A stretch of DNA of 64,000 nt, from assembly GCA_030761205.1 (NCBI GenBank), contig JAULJL010000027.1, forward strand, positions 1,307,001 to 1,371,000, read 5' to 3'. This document shows positions 48,716 through 62,100 of this stretch, in pieces. Positions within the stretch are counted from its first letter, which is position 1. The number at the start of each line of letters is the position of its first letter. The notes under the pieces were generated by a model that worked only from the letters and a program-made list of their open reading frames with translations, did no database searches and was not told the DNA's origin. This DNA is from Fremontodendron californicum. Taxonomy: Eukaryota > Streptophyta > Magnoliopsida > Malvales > Malvaceae. Both the position numbers and the translations under genes were made by a program.

Positions 48716-51465
48716 TTAAACATTCTTCGAACCCTGCCCTCCCTTGCTCATCTCCATACCTCCATTGGGGTAGTCAAGGTCTTCAACGAATCGGGACCAG
48801 TACCAATGTGACCTCCATACTTGGTTCATCTCTTCAATTGGGATACCCTTTGTCTCGGGCAAGAAGTAGTACACAAATATGGACATTATCACCACAAAGA
48901 AAGCGAAGAAAAGGAAGAGCCCAAATTTCAAGTGGCAGAGCATGGTTAAGAACACTTGAGCCACTACGAATGTGAAAAGCATGTTGACAGACACATTGAT
49001 ACTTTGTGCAGCTGATCGGATTTCCAGTGGGAAAATTTCACTAGGAACCAACCATCCAAGAGGTCCCCAAGACCAGGCGAATCCGGCTACGTAAATGCAG
49101 ATGAAAAGCACCACAACAATGGCATACCATTTGGGCAAGTCACCAGGGTTCCCATTAGTTCCAAACTTAGCACCAATGCAGGCAGCTACAACAGCCTGAA
49201 AATCAGCAAAAGATAAAATTTCCAAATTGTTAAATTGTTATTGACATTTGGGTTTCAATTTCATTGTTAAAAAAATCAAGTACCTGGCAGATCAACATTT
49301 GAACTCCACCCTCTAGGAAAAGGAATCTCCTTCCCCACTTATCAACACCATAGATTGAAACCAATGTTGCAACAACGTTAACAACACCAGTAATGACAGC
49401 AGACATGAGGGAAGCATCGTCTCCGAAACCAATTGTGTTGAACAAAACAGGAGCGTAAAACATAATCACATTAATGCCAGTTAGTTGTTGAAAGAAGGGA
49501 ATCAAAATGGCCATGGTTAAATGGGGCCTGTATTTCCTCTGCAACAAGTTTCTCCAAGGGTGCTCAACAAGATTTGATGCATCACTGGCAGCAACAAGGT
49601 CCCTAAATTCTTCATCAACATCATCAACCCCACGAATTCTCTTGAGTTTCGTTCTGGCTTCCTCGGTTTGACCACGTTCGATCATGGAGTTTGGTGTATC
49701 TGGGAGGACTAGGGATCCAACTGTGATGATAAGGGCAGGGACCATTGCACCACCCAAACTCAGGCGCCAGCCCCAGCCGCCTTTGATCTTAGCAAAAAAA
49801 TAATTGAGCACGTTGGCAACAAGTATACCAACTGTAATCGACAATTGGAAGCCAATGTTCAATGCTCCTCTGTATCTGTAGGGGGCCATTTCAGAGAGGT
49901 AGAGTGGCACAGACTGTAATAATTAACCCAAAAAATAAAAAGAAATTGTCAAAATAAAAATACAAATCACCATTACTTTAGTAGTATACTAAGAGTTGGA
50001 CTTGGGCGTGGAAGTAATTCTAAAAATCTCTTTCCCAGGGACCACATGGCTTCGCCAAGTTGTCAATTTTTATATTGGATTAAAAACAGAACTTAATTTC
50101 TTTTCAACCCATCGAAGTCACGCTTGTAGAAAAACAAGACATTTAAGAGCACAATTTTCATTTCAATTTTTCTATTCAACGCCCGTTGCATCAAGGCGTA
50201 AACTTTAGCGGAAAATACTACTAAGAGATGTCACGCAAGGAAAAACAAGCCATGTCTAACCAGGCAAATTACAGTAATAAAACATAAACGCCTTTTTCAA
50301 TCTTCATAACTCTTTTAAAATATTGATTTATTGGAAATTCATTATTAACACCAAAATGGTGACTTATTGCTGACTTCTCAGATCTGAATAAATGAAAGCT
50401 TAAAGAAGAGTGGTCAGTTACAGGGTAGATAAAAAAAATCAAATTTATAAAAAAAACCCAGCTCATGTTTTATCCAGTAAGATGGAACAAAAGCTCATAT
50501 CTGGATCAGACACAAGTTTGTAAAGACATGTTTTCTTGTCATTTACCAAAGCCAAAAAAAAAATTGTCTGATATGTTAGTACTCTGAACCATCTGAAAAA
50601 ACAGATCTGAAGAAAAAGGGTCAGGTTTCAAGGAAGAGGAACACAAAGAGACACGTTACACGACAAAACCAAACAAAAATCTAAATAAAAAAATATATAT
50701 GAACTTTTGTCAATTTTTTCAGACAGCACATTTTTTGTTCTCACAAACAACTTGCAAATGAAACAAAACAAAACAAAACTTTGGGAAAGACCCCAATCAG
50801 AATGCCAATCTCTCTGGATCCAAACAGGGAAGAGAAAAAAATAAACCCAAACACAACATTGAGACCAAGAGCTTGGAAGTAGATAATGGGTTATTACCTG
50901 ATTGGCGAATCCGATACCGAAACCAAGTAAAATTCTGCCAACAATCAACATCCAAACAGCTTTGGCAAAGCCATTGATAAGAGCTCCGGCAAAGAAAAGT
51001 AAACCACCAAAAAGCATGGACAATTTCCTTCCGAGCTTACGGGTGACAATGGAGGCTACCAGGGAAGACAAAAGAGCAGCCAAATATAGTGATGATGTGA
51101 ACATCGTCAGCGTTTGGCTATCATATTGGCAATACTGATTTGACGACTTATCAGCTTCCTTCTTCTCCCAAACTTTTCGGAAGAACTTTTGAAGAAAAGG
51201 AGTCATAGTTGTCACTCCACCTGTCAAAAACCCAAGAAAAAAAACATTAATTTCTACGTGAAGCAAACAAAACAAAACAAAACAAAGAAAAGAAAAGTTT
51301 TTTTTTTTTAATTTTTATCTTTGAAATATTACCAGAAATCCCAATATCATAACCGAAAATCAAACCCCCCATGGCTGCAACAATACATGTTACAGTGACG
51401 AATGGTGTAAGGTTCCCCGGGTACTCCTTGCCGTTACCCGGCCCAATTCCTCCACCAGCCGGCAT
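48716..51465 (-). CDS. STP1: STP-type hexose/H+ symporter (sugar carrier C, STP1-like)
   Basis: Four exons in transcript order, 51465-51333, 51220-50898, 49913-49284 and 49195-48716, give 521 residues, the usual STP length. It opens MPAGGGIGPGNGKEYPGNLT and has the 12 membrane helices of the sugar porter family. Signatures include GGLIFGYDIGIS in helix 1, GRILLGFGIGFANQSVPLYLSEMAP, QQLTGINVIMFYAP in helix 7, WGPLGWLVPSEIFPLEIRSA and PETKG after helix 12. The extracellular Cys near 80 (NQYCQYDSQT) is the one that forms the lid disulfide in STPs. It should import glucose and other hexoses with protons across the plasma membrane. Exon boundaries match the conserved positions in this family (the longest exon is 630 bp). 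A TATA box lies at 51617-51626. Orthology to STP1 rather than STP12 is likely, not proven. Confidence 0.93.
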
Positions 51466-51616
51466 TTTCGATCTTTCTTTACTTCAATTGTAAGAAACAA
51501 ACTCAAAATCAGGAAAAGAAGAGGCGATGAACACAAAGAAAGACTCAAGCAATTCTAGGACTAGAGTGTAAAATGCAAGCGAAAGTAGATAGAGGTTTCA
51601 TAATAGCATGGGAGTT

Positions 51617-51626
51617 GTTTATATAG
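51617..51626 (-). promoter_or_regulatory. TATA box of the STP gene
   Basis: The minus strand reads CTATATAAAC about 150 bases upstream of the start codon, a near-consensus plant TATA box, implying a leader of roughly 120 bases. Confidence 0.6.
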
Positions 51627-54600
51627 AGAAAACAATAAAAGATTCACAATATTCTGAGCTGTCAAAAAAATCGTAATATCTTGATTTTTAATCAATAAAA
51701 TTTAAAATTATATTAAATTTCATTTTCTTAATACGTAGGATGTAGTCATGTTGATAGATAAATTTTTTATTTTTTCCAACAACAGAAATAGAGTAATTTA
51801 TATTCTCTTTGTAATTAAGTCTCCTTTAACATCAACCGTTTGATGACCCTACAAACAACTTTAATAATCAACCTTTGTATGTCAGGTCGTATTGGGTTAT
51901 ATCATTCTCACCAAAATTGAAACAAGACAAACCCATTTTTCTGCGCATTTGAATTTGTCCAAATTATTTATCCAAAAAAAAAAATTTGTCCAAACTAGTA
52001 CAGTTTAACCAGCTTCATGTAAATCCAACCTTGTTTCCTAATCAGGGTTTTAATTTAGATAAAATAGAAGTGAAAAGGGCAAACCAAAATTTGGGTGCTG
52101 GAAAATATTAATGTTTTCAATATACTTGGTAACAAAATCAGACCACAATTTAGGATCGTGTTGGAGAGAAGCTAGCAGTCGGTGAACGACAGTTGGGAAA
52201 AGATGAAATTGAACACGTCTGATATTATTCAATCTGAGCAGGCAAAATATTTGCCTTATCGGAATTTGGATAATGTTGGATTTAATGTCACGTCGGCTAA
52301 TGTCATAAAGCGGAGAGAACGTAAGTTTAAAGGCCTTTACAGCAAAGATGTAGCCATGTGAATTCCCAAATATACGAGTGAATTCTTCCCCTTTATTCGA
52401 AGTATGAGTATACAATGTACGTATTTATATATCCCAAAAGAATTCAATTTTCTCGTATATGTTGGCTGTAATTAATGATTTAGTAATTATTGAAGAATTA
52501 ATGGGGAAATTTTGGATCGAGAAGATTTGGAGATGACGTTGGGTGCAGATTTGTTAATTGTTCTTCTGTTCCAAAGGCTTGGCCCTGTCTGTTCCTGAAA
52601 TCGTGGATAATGTAAAGCCTGAAAAGAGAGATTTTTTTAGAACTGATCTGGTTTCGTTTTTTCTGACAATAGTATATATGTAATAAATCCCCGGTTGTTT
52701 GTTTACCCTTGTTCAAATGGTTAGATTAGATACGAATCTCATCCTCCCCAAACGCAAAAAAAAAAAAAAAAAAAAAAAGAATAAAAAAATTCCTTCTTTT
52801 AGTTTTGCTTTCTGGATTATAAATTTTCCAATATGTGCAACCTCAAATATAATTTTTCGCCGAATACATCAAACTGTAATTGATGCTCGAAAATCTCTGT
52901 TCTTTTTCCTTCCACTCACTCCGAACAAAAAGATATTGCCTCACATTGCACTTGCTGCATACTCCATTTCACTACAAAATTGCAACATCATTTGTATTAT
53001 TAAGCACATTGGGATCAAATTACATAGGATAAAAATGGTATTTTGAGACAATAATTAACTATAATCAAACTCGAAATCTTAAAAATAATTGAAGTTTCAA
53101 AATTGGGTTGTTTGAGTAGTCCAAAAAGTATTGACTTCAAAGTCTTTACATTAATTTAGCAGTGTAAGATGGGGACTATGCTTTGGGTTCACCAAATTTC
53201 ACTTCTAGATGCTTTTGGCCATGGTGATTCCAAAGTCAAACCTGTTGTAGAACTTGAAATAATGTAGCAGCTCGCTTTATATCCCTCCTTTGAGTCACTT
53301 TTTTTTTGCCATAAGTATGTTTGAAACTTATTAATTGCATGTAAGAATTTTGCAATGGATGCTGAAAAAAAGGGTACATCTGACATGAATAGATGCTCAA
53401 GTACTTCCCCTGTTCTTTATTTATTCTTTAGTCTTCTTAGCACTCAACAAAAGCCAAAGGAAAAAGGGAGTAAACAAGAAAGTTTAGCACTCAACAAAGA
53501 ACATAAGAGAAAAAGAAGAAAACAGCAAAGTAGGAATATTGTGGATATATGATTGGGTTTTTGAATTATTAACTGTTACAAAAGAATTCATCAATATTCA
53601 TGTAGTAATGATATTAGTAATAACAAAGGAATATTGGAGAATGAATTATTATAAAATTGGGAGCAATAACTAGTCAATAATTTAAGGTGTAATCATCAAT
53701 TATTTATAAACATGAAAAATGAGAGCTCACATATGAATAATTATGATTCAAATCCATTGTAAAATTAGATTTTTCGTACAAAAAAGTTTAAGTTACATGA
53801 AATTTTACTCGCACTGGAGAATGTGAAACTTTCATGAAAACTTAATTAATTCATGAATGGATAGTCTTGTAAGTGGAACCCATTTGTTAAAACTTCGAGT
53901 TTAACTTACTAAATTGGTTGCTTAATAACATTATTGCCTTAGTTTTCCAACAAAAATGATGGATGTGTCCTTACAATCAGTGTGGAATTTTTACTTGCTT
54001 TTACAAAAGTGAATAGAATAGAAGTTCTCTTTGGAAACATCCTAAAAGCAAAAAAGTTTAGAAAAAGAAAAATTCTAACTGAAAAAAAAAAATTAAAGAG
54101 TAAGAGAACAAACATACAGAAGAAAAAAAAAAGTGAAAAGTTAAAAAAAAAAAAGAAAAGAAAAAGAAAGAAAGAAAGAAACAAGGCTACCTGTTTCAGA
54201 TTCTCTAAAGTAAACCAAATTCCATAGAAAACTTCTTCCCCAGGAATGATGAAAGTAACTTTTCCGTCAATGGAGTGGAGTAGAGTGCCTTTGTGAAGTT
54301 TTTCTCGTTTTCACTTTTGACTTTTGTTCGGAGATATAAACATGGGAGTTTTTTTTAGTCATAATTGATGTCAAATGCATCAAATTCATTAAAAAAAAAA
54401 AAAAAAAACCAAAGCAGACAGCCAATGTGACCCAAACATTGGGTTGCCAAAACTGGCACCTTGAGTTAAACTTTATGAACCCTTATTGCCAATTCGCTTG
54501 TCAAATTGCACCCCGAATGGCCTACTTATTATGAACCGTTCAATGACTTCTCAAAAGCAACCTCCCTCTCTCACAAAAAAACCTTTGGGGCATTCGAATA

Positions 54601-56703
54601 AGGTTGGCTTGACCCAAATTATCCACACAAAAAAAAAAAAGTTGGCTTGACCCAAATAAAATTGATGATTTTTGTTTTTAGTAGAATTGAAAAACAAAAA
54701 AAAAATGGGTGAGTCAAGTGGTGCAAATTGGGGGACCCTAGGAGGCTGGGACCCGAGAACATGAGTTAGTTATTAACAAGGCCTAGTCATAATCCAAAAG
54801 GTTTCTGCTGTAATCTTCGATAACATTTGGGGTTGAGTGAGCCCCAATGAACCATATATGACTCTGTTCACACGTGCATAGTTTGGCAACTATTTCTATT
54901 TGGTCTCATTCACATGGATTTTCTACCTAGTCTACTTACTCTTCTACTAGACTACTACGCGCCTTTTATTTGGTAATAAATCATCATCATTTTTTTATTT
55001 ATATATAAAATAGTCCAAAGTTTAGGAGAGAATTGGGAGAAAATGAATTTAAGGTGTATCAAGGATCAATTCCAATTTTGCAAGATTTTTCTTTTTTCTT
55101 TTTAAATTAAGAATTTAATTCAGTTAATTTATATAATAATTTTCAAAAATAACATTTAATAAATTTGAAATTCAAATATTTACTATCGCATTTTTTATCT
55201 CAAATTACGATTTTTTTTTTTAAATAAAAAAAATCACTTTTAAAATTAAAAAAAAAACTATGAATTATTGCTACGTCATTTATGATTACTCATGACTATA
55301 CATAAATAAATAAAAGAAACCCAGCAGCTTCACTAAATGCATTGAATTCCAACGTGCTCAAAATAGGGAATGGGCGGTGAATGCAATCTCTTTCTCTTGG
55401 GATAAAGATTACATTTAGTATGGTGGTGGTGTGCATTAGTGATTTTGGGCCACAACGCAAAAACTGTGAATTACTTCCGTTTTGAGCTTCCATTTCAGGT
55501 GCCCACCACAATCCTGGCAACTTCTTTATTTTGATTCGTTTTAATTGTTTCGGTGAAATAGTTTAAAAATATGAAAATTGTCAAACAGATAAGCAATTGA
55601 GCAAGCACACTTTGATGCAAAGCTAAGCGCTGCAATGAGCCAATCACCTCTTTCCTTAATTTATAACCTCAACACTCAAAGAAAAAAAAAATGGAAGGAA
55701 TTTTTTTTGTTTAGTAAAAAGAAAAAAAAAATTAATGGATTTACATTTTTTTTTCTTAAAATTCAATTCTTTAAAATGTGAGAGGAAAACATTAATTCAA
55801 CTTAAATTAATAACTTTATTTATAATTTTATCCTTAATTAATATCTTTTTTCTCTCTTTATTTTCATAATTCATGTTAAACCTATGAAAGAAAAATAATT
55901 TTCTTTCCTCTCCTTTTTTTTTCTTCTTTTTTTTGTTCTTTTATTTTCCTTCCATTTTTCTTCCTTCTTACCAAATATAGTGTAGGATAAGAAGAAGAAA
56001 TATTAACTTTGGTATGGAAAAGAGTGCGTTTAATTGATAAGTATTATTTGGTCATCACAGGGTGGATAAGGAAGATAGAAAAAGAGAGCTGCAAATGCAA
56101 TATGTAAGTAGAAGTCAACACGATACACAAATCTAATACCAGCCTAGCTAGCTACAATTGAATTGGAAAAGAAAAAAAAGTCAACGAAAACATTCATAAT
56201 AAATAATAATAATAATAATAATATGGGCAAGAAAAGAAAACCACAAAGGGCTGATGGCTAATGGGAATGGGGTTCAATGTCTGTCTCCCTTATAAGTATG
56301 GGTTGGACGTAGGCAGGTAACATAACTTGGCCTTTTGCGAAAGTCTTGTCACCATACCTTCATTTTTTTCAATTTTTTATTTTTATTTTTTATGTCTTAA
56401 GTCTTCGTTGCTGCTTAGGTTTATCTGGTAATGATATACTGAGCAATGACTATGAACATACTAAAAGAATCATTCATCATCATTATTATTATTATTATTA
56501 TTTATTAATTCAATCATCTGAAAACAAGAAAATTTGTGAACATGTTGTTTCTTTTGTAATAAAGAGCAATCAACGACCGATTCTCATGGAATAGAAATAA
56601 GATAGCCGTTGCCTTGCCGGTTGCTTAGCCTTAATTTTTTATCTTTATCTTCACATGATCTCCTCAGCTGTCAATTTAGCTCTAAAATATAGTAACCTTG
56701 TTT

Positions 56704-56707
<4 letters not shown>
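51627..56707. other. Gene-poor spacer
   Basis: No gene identified in about 5 kb. A 121-residue open frame on the minus strand at 52050-52415 is uninterrupted but unrecognised. Purine- or pyrimidine-rich runs (54080-54183) give low-complexity frames. A direct repeat of GTTGGCTTGACCCAAAT occurs at 54604 and 54641. 55110-55190 resembles the SINE-like repeat. Confidence 0.4.

Positions 56708-56766
<59 letters not shown>
56708..56766. repeat. Long TA microsatellite
   Basis: About 29 uninterrupted AT/TA dinucleotides, the longest of at least six TA tracts in the window. Confidence 0.92.
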
Positions 56767-56768
<2 letters not shown>

Positions 56769-58096
56769 CGACGACTAACGGACGGTGTTCAATGTTTTCT
56801 CGGCTTCAAAACAATAATTTAATCAATTAAGATAACCATGATCAAATAATGTCACTTATTGTATAATTCAATAACCATTATTTGAATAATTTCGTTTATT
56901 ATTGGATAAAAAAATAAAATTGAAATATTCAGGGGATATTTTATTAATGCAAATGATTGTACTTTTAATTTGTTCGATTTTGAAACATAAAATAATAAAT
57001 TTAGAATATTTTATTAATGAAAATGATAAATTTTTTTCAATTTTATTATTTAATATTTAAAAATTAATAAATTAAAAGTACCTCCACAAAATTCAATTTT
57101 ATCCCATTTTAATTCTACCAATGTCGGGTCAATTGTTTTTCCTTTTCACTTAGTACTTTAACTTTAGATTGAGAAATTGGTTAATTGAAATAGGGAACTT
57201 TCTCCTTAAAAAAAAGCAAAATTGTTGATTAAAATACCCCCAATTGACTTCTTAAAAATATCAAACCAAATTCCTTTTCTTTAAATTTTTGTAGATATTA
57301 AAAAAAAAATTAGTATTTTATTATATATAAACACGTACCTGGTAACGTCCAGATTCTGCAAATTACAAACAGACAAATCGGTTTGCGCCGCATATCATTC
57401 TTCCAGCACGAGAATGCTTCATTGGTTTATTATCATAATTACTATAATAATTAAATTAATTATATATCTCTGTCAATAATTTTAATATTAAGATTAATTA
57501 TAGGAAACCTATTTTTATGGTAAGATATAAAAGAACATGCCAACAAAGTGCTGTTATTTAATATTCAATTTTATGTTTAATCGTCCTTTTAAATATAAAT
57601 AATAAAAAAATTATACAATTTTTTTTATGATGTGAATATTGGGTGCAACCTTTTCTTGTTTTTTGGGAAAAGAAACAGCAGATGGGTTAATGTTTTCCCA
57701 AGCTATTCGGTTTTCTCTATATGAAGATAAACATATATTTAGTATTAAATTAAACTAATAATTAGTTAATTAACGAAAGCTTTTGCAAGCAAGGATAATT
57801 ACAAACAGAAAATGACACCCCTAACTTTTTATTCTAGACAAGACAATAACATTTTTTACTTAAATAAGTAAGCAGACCTATTACAAAATAAAATGCTGCT
57901 TAACAGTAAATAGGTAAAAATATAACAAAAGATTAACAAAAAATAAATAGAACACTATCATTCCGTTGACTCTCTAATCAGCTATACTCTGCAAAGACAA
58001 TTACATATTTGCTTTGTTGTTGTTTCCATTTTTACCAAAAGGATAGAATCAAATAACAAACCAATGGAACTTGAAGTTTAACTCAGTTGATTTATA
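56767..58096. other. AT-rich spacer
   Basis: No gene or clear element seen. Confidence 0.35.
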
Positions 58097-59110
58097 CAAT
58101 CACTTTTAAAAAATGACATCCAACAAATATAAAATTCAAATTTTAATATCTGTAACCTTCCATATCTACAAGCTGCGGCTTTCTTTTATCTTTTAAAAAA
58201 ATAACAAACCGATATGCTCTGTTTCCATCTTTTAAGTAAACAAGTTGGAAGTCATCCATAGGTTTAGGTCTCTGATTGCTGAATGCTGATAGAAATAAAA
58301 GAATAAGAGAAAATCCTCTTATGGAATTTGTGATGATGTATGCAATCACTTTTAAAAAATGACATCCAACAAATCTAGAATTCAAATCTTAATATTTGTA
58401 ACTTTTCATATCTACAAGCTGCGGCTTTCTTTTTATCTTTAAAAAAAATAACAAACCGATATGCTCTGTTTCCATCTTTTATGTAAACAAATTGGAAGTC
58501 ATCCATAGGTTTAAGTCTCTGATTGCTGAATGCTGATAGAAATAAAATGTTAAGATTCCACCGACTCCTCTCTCCCTCTAGAGTGTTCTTCAATCTTCTC
58601 TCTCTAGAAAGTCTATCTCTCCAAAAGATTCCAGTCATAAATGGTAGTTTAAAGTTTTCTCTAGAATACTCCAACCGACAATGTTAAGTCGGTGTATTAT
58701 GGTTATAAATATAAGAGATGTGCTGTGTGCAAAAAGTGGAGGTGAAGTAGATGAGAAAGTAAAGAATGAGGTAAAAGGTGAAGAGAAATGAGCAGAGAGA
58801 GAAAAAGGAAAAAAAAGATGTGAGTGAATGATAAAGACGTGAGAAATATTAGAGTGTAAGGTGTTGTATATTATGGTGTATGTGAGTGAATAGTAAAGTG
58901 AGAAAAAGTTTGTGTGAGGTTGTCTTTATTGTTAGTTGGTGTTCACACCAATTGTATTTGGTCTTTTCTCATATTAATAAAAGAGTTGTTTTTCGAAAGT
59001 TACTGTAGCAAATCGATACTGTAGCACAAAACTGCAATCGGTATCGAGAGTCAAAAATCAACATAAAAGAATAAGAGAAAATCCTCTTATGGAATTTGTG
59101 ATGATGTATG
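58097..59110. repeat. Two-unit tandem duplication (246 bp), second unit split by an LTR
   Basis: Unit 1 is 58097-58342. Unit 2 starts at 58343, is interrupted at 58547, and resumes at 59069 to about 59110 with GAATAAGAGAAAATCCTC. Aside from the insertion, the units differ at only about a dozen sites. Each starts with the SINE-like block (CAATCACTTTTAAAAAATGACATCCAAC). Confidence 0.88.
58548..59063 (+). mobile_element. Solo LTR (516 bp) with 5-bp target-site duplication
   Basis: The element starts TGTTAAGATTCC and ends AAAATCAACA, the TG...CA ends of plant LTRs. It is flanked by TAAAA at 58543-58547 and 59064-59068. The empty site is preserved in the neighbouring duplicated unit (AATAAAAGAATAAG near 58301), which proves the boundaries. 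A TATA-like TTATAAATA (about 58704) and a polyadenylation-like AATAAAAG (about 58976) orient it on the plus strand. There is no internal domain, so it is a solo LTR or very short TRIM. The family is not identified. Confidence 0.88.
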
Positions 59111-62100
59111 AGTATATTTGAATATGGCGTAACTCAACTGTTTTTAGCAAGTTGTTTATAATTTTAATCATCTGAATAATGTTTGATCTGGCTTACATTT
59201 CTGCTCTTACAAGTTACAAGAAAGCTCTGTCATATTATTATCTAAACATTAAAGTTTAAGGGGCAAAAAAGAAACTGATGTTTGGAATTGGAGTTTTACG
59301 CAACCAGTTCATAAATCTTTAGTATTTCATCCTAGATGTTAGTCTAGAAAAAATAGATTGAAAGATGGATGGAAATAAACTCTATGCCCCTCTTTACAAG
59401 ACATAAATCTTGGGTATTTATGAAGTGGGCCACCTCTTTGATTTAAACCCATTTCTGAGAGAGAAACTACCTTAGCTTGATTCGATCCTGGTTCAGGATT
59501 AAAAATGGAAAACAATCTTCAAATATGACTCCTCCAATACGAGAAGGACCATTCTGGGACCTTGTACTCTGCGTGCGTTTGACCATGAATGTTTTTACAA
59601 CACATTGACAGTCAATATTACTGTCAGTAAAAGATTAAATTTTGTTCCCTAGATGAATCAAGTTGTTGTTTTCTATCCATTTTCATTTGCAAAGTTTCAA
59701 TTTTCAAGTTATTCTCTGGCTAACCAATCAACAAGTTGTAAAGATTCGATCAAAGTAGCAAGTGCTTAAAAAGGATCAAGATACTATTAATCAAACCTGA
59801 ACAAGATAATGATTTAAAACAACTCCAAGACAACCCAATCTGAATTTTTTTTTCTTTGGCAACTTAATCTGAAAGAAAAAGGAAAAGACAGCTACATCAT
59901 TAAGTAAAAAATTAAGAGCAAAGCATGGCATGAGAGATATTAAAAGCAGGACAGCAAAGACTTGATATTGATGAACATGACAGTTAAAGAGTCAACAAGT
60001 ATATGATGGCTAAAGGCTTTTCATTTTCATTGCCTCATTTGCACATGTTATTGGACTAATTGATGGGTTCTTTGAAAGGAGAATTCAACTAATAGTGGTC
60101 CATAGCAAGCAACAAGTCTTTTTATATGAGATAATTATAAGACAAATCTCTTGTTAAAAAGGTGAAGTATTTTGGAATCAACAAAGCCTATAAATGTCTT
60201 GTTTAGAAATATAATTACAATTTACAACTGTATCTTAAAGTTAGAGATTTATACCAGCATGGCACAAAGTAACCAAATCCAGTTTCTGAAGATATGAAAA
60301 CATTCTAATCTGACAGAATTGACTGCAATTGAAGATTGGAAAATTGATAAGAAGTGAACAAAAAAAAAGAAGATAAATAAATAAAAGAATTGAGCTGAAG
60401 GGTTAAGTTTAATCTACCATTACATTATTAGTAGACAAAAAGATAGCAATCATCTTCATATCAGCAATGTATATTCGCTTTATTGGGTCCCAGGAAGCAC
60501 CCATAATCAAATGATAAGACTCATATCATCCTTAATAAGCTAACCTCTACTTCCATATCTAAAGACCAGCAAGAAAATTTTGAAAGTTCAATAGCACACT
60601 CCGCTTGAAAAGAACTTATGATCAGCTACCACTTTTAAGCTCTAGATTCAAAAAATTGGAGGAAATGGGGGAGTACATCTTTATCAATTTTTAATTAACT
60701 TAAATCTTAGAAATCAATAATGAATAAGAAAAAAGAGAGTCTAAATTGGAGTGCACAGGAAACACTGAAGAAATTGAGCATGAATCTAACAGGTCCGGCT
60801 CTCCTCCTTTACTTTTCAAACCATTATTTTTTAATCTAATACATTTTTAATCATCATTAACAGATATAACTTCCACAATTAATAGTAGATTTTACACATG
60901 TAAATAGTAATATGAATATATTAAAAAATAATAGACTAGATCTTAACCCGAATCTAACACTATAAAAATTGACATCACCTTATTTTTCCACAAACTAGGG
61001 GGACAATAAAAGAAAGAAAGAATGGTGACAACACAACACTAAGATCAATAGAAATCACAATACACAAATCTTGCTAGCATTGCATTATGATAGTCGCTTT
61101 CAAACTTTTTGCCCTGCAAAAAACATACTTCAAGTATGATATTGCTCTAAGAAAATTAAAAAGCTTGAAGAAAATTTTCTAGATTTGCCTCATCTGAGAA
61201 ATGGGTTGTGGGCTAGGACCCAATACTTTCGGGCCTAAACTTTTTTCTTGTCATTTCGATGTATTGTCTGTATTAAGGATTCTTGAACTCAAACTCAATC
61301 CAAATAGTGGCCCAAACTAAATATTGAGCTTCTGTTAGGCTCTTAAATCTTAATATTTGCATGCAATGCCAAGTGAAATCAGATCTTGTCTCGTACTAGG
61401 AAATCTGTAGGCAGTAAATGGGAAAGGCGTGAGTGGGTGAATTTTGCTTCTAATCGTTAAAAGCAGCAAGCAGCTTGTGGTCTACCGCACCAGAAATGAA
61501 AATCTTGTGCTCATCTTTCATTCACCGCAATGCTAATAAATACTTACCCGCTCCCTAACCGCGTTGCAGCAAAAAAAGAGAAGATCAGATTGTAAATAAA
61601 AAAATGTTTGAAAGAAACTGAACCATAACATCGCGTGATATTTACTGTTCTAGTGTTCTATATTTATGGTTTCAGTTACTTCGCATCCCACTTATCAACG
61701 ATTACCGTATATACCTTCTCAATCAATACATAAAGACTTAAAAATAAATTTATAAGTTGTATGCAAGTATTTGCAGGAACTAAATGGATTAATTAATATT
61801 TGAGAAGTTCATCATCCCATTTAGTTTCCTCCAACTTCTAAACTATAATCTGATTTGTAAATGTTACTTCAAGTAAAACCTGTATAAATTCAAATTGAAT
61901 AGCAATTATACTAGATTTTTGGGTCTTTTTATTTCTTGTTAAATTCAATCTAAACATAACAAATGTGGGTTGATATGGTATTTGAACAAGTCAATTTTGT
62001 TTCTAATATTTTTTATAAGAATCTCTAGTTTGTTCTTTTATGTTTTTCTTTAGCAAATAAACATTGCTGTGATTTACTTCTGCTTGCAGGCAGGACTACT

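Noticed and set aside
52050..52415. 121-residue minus-strand frame
   Set aside because: Uninterrupted, but I recognise no domain and there is no supporting promoter or splice pattern; kept only as a note in the spacer.
54000..54227. Lys-rich plus frame and Phe-rich minus frame
   Set aside because: Both arise from an A/G-rich low-complexity tract.
58143..58674. Two similar minus-strand frames sharing FLSAFSNQR and KDGNRAYRFVIF
   Set aside because: The similarity is explained by the 246-bp tandem DNA duplication; no known family, and the second runs into the LTR.
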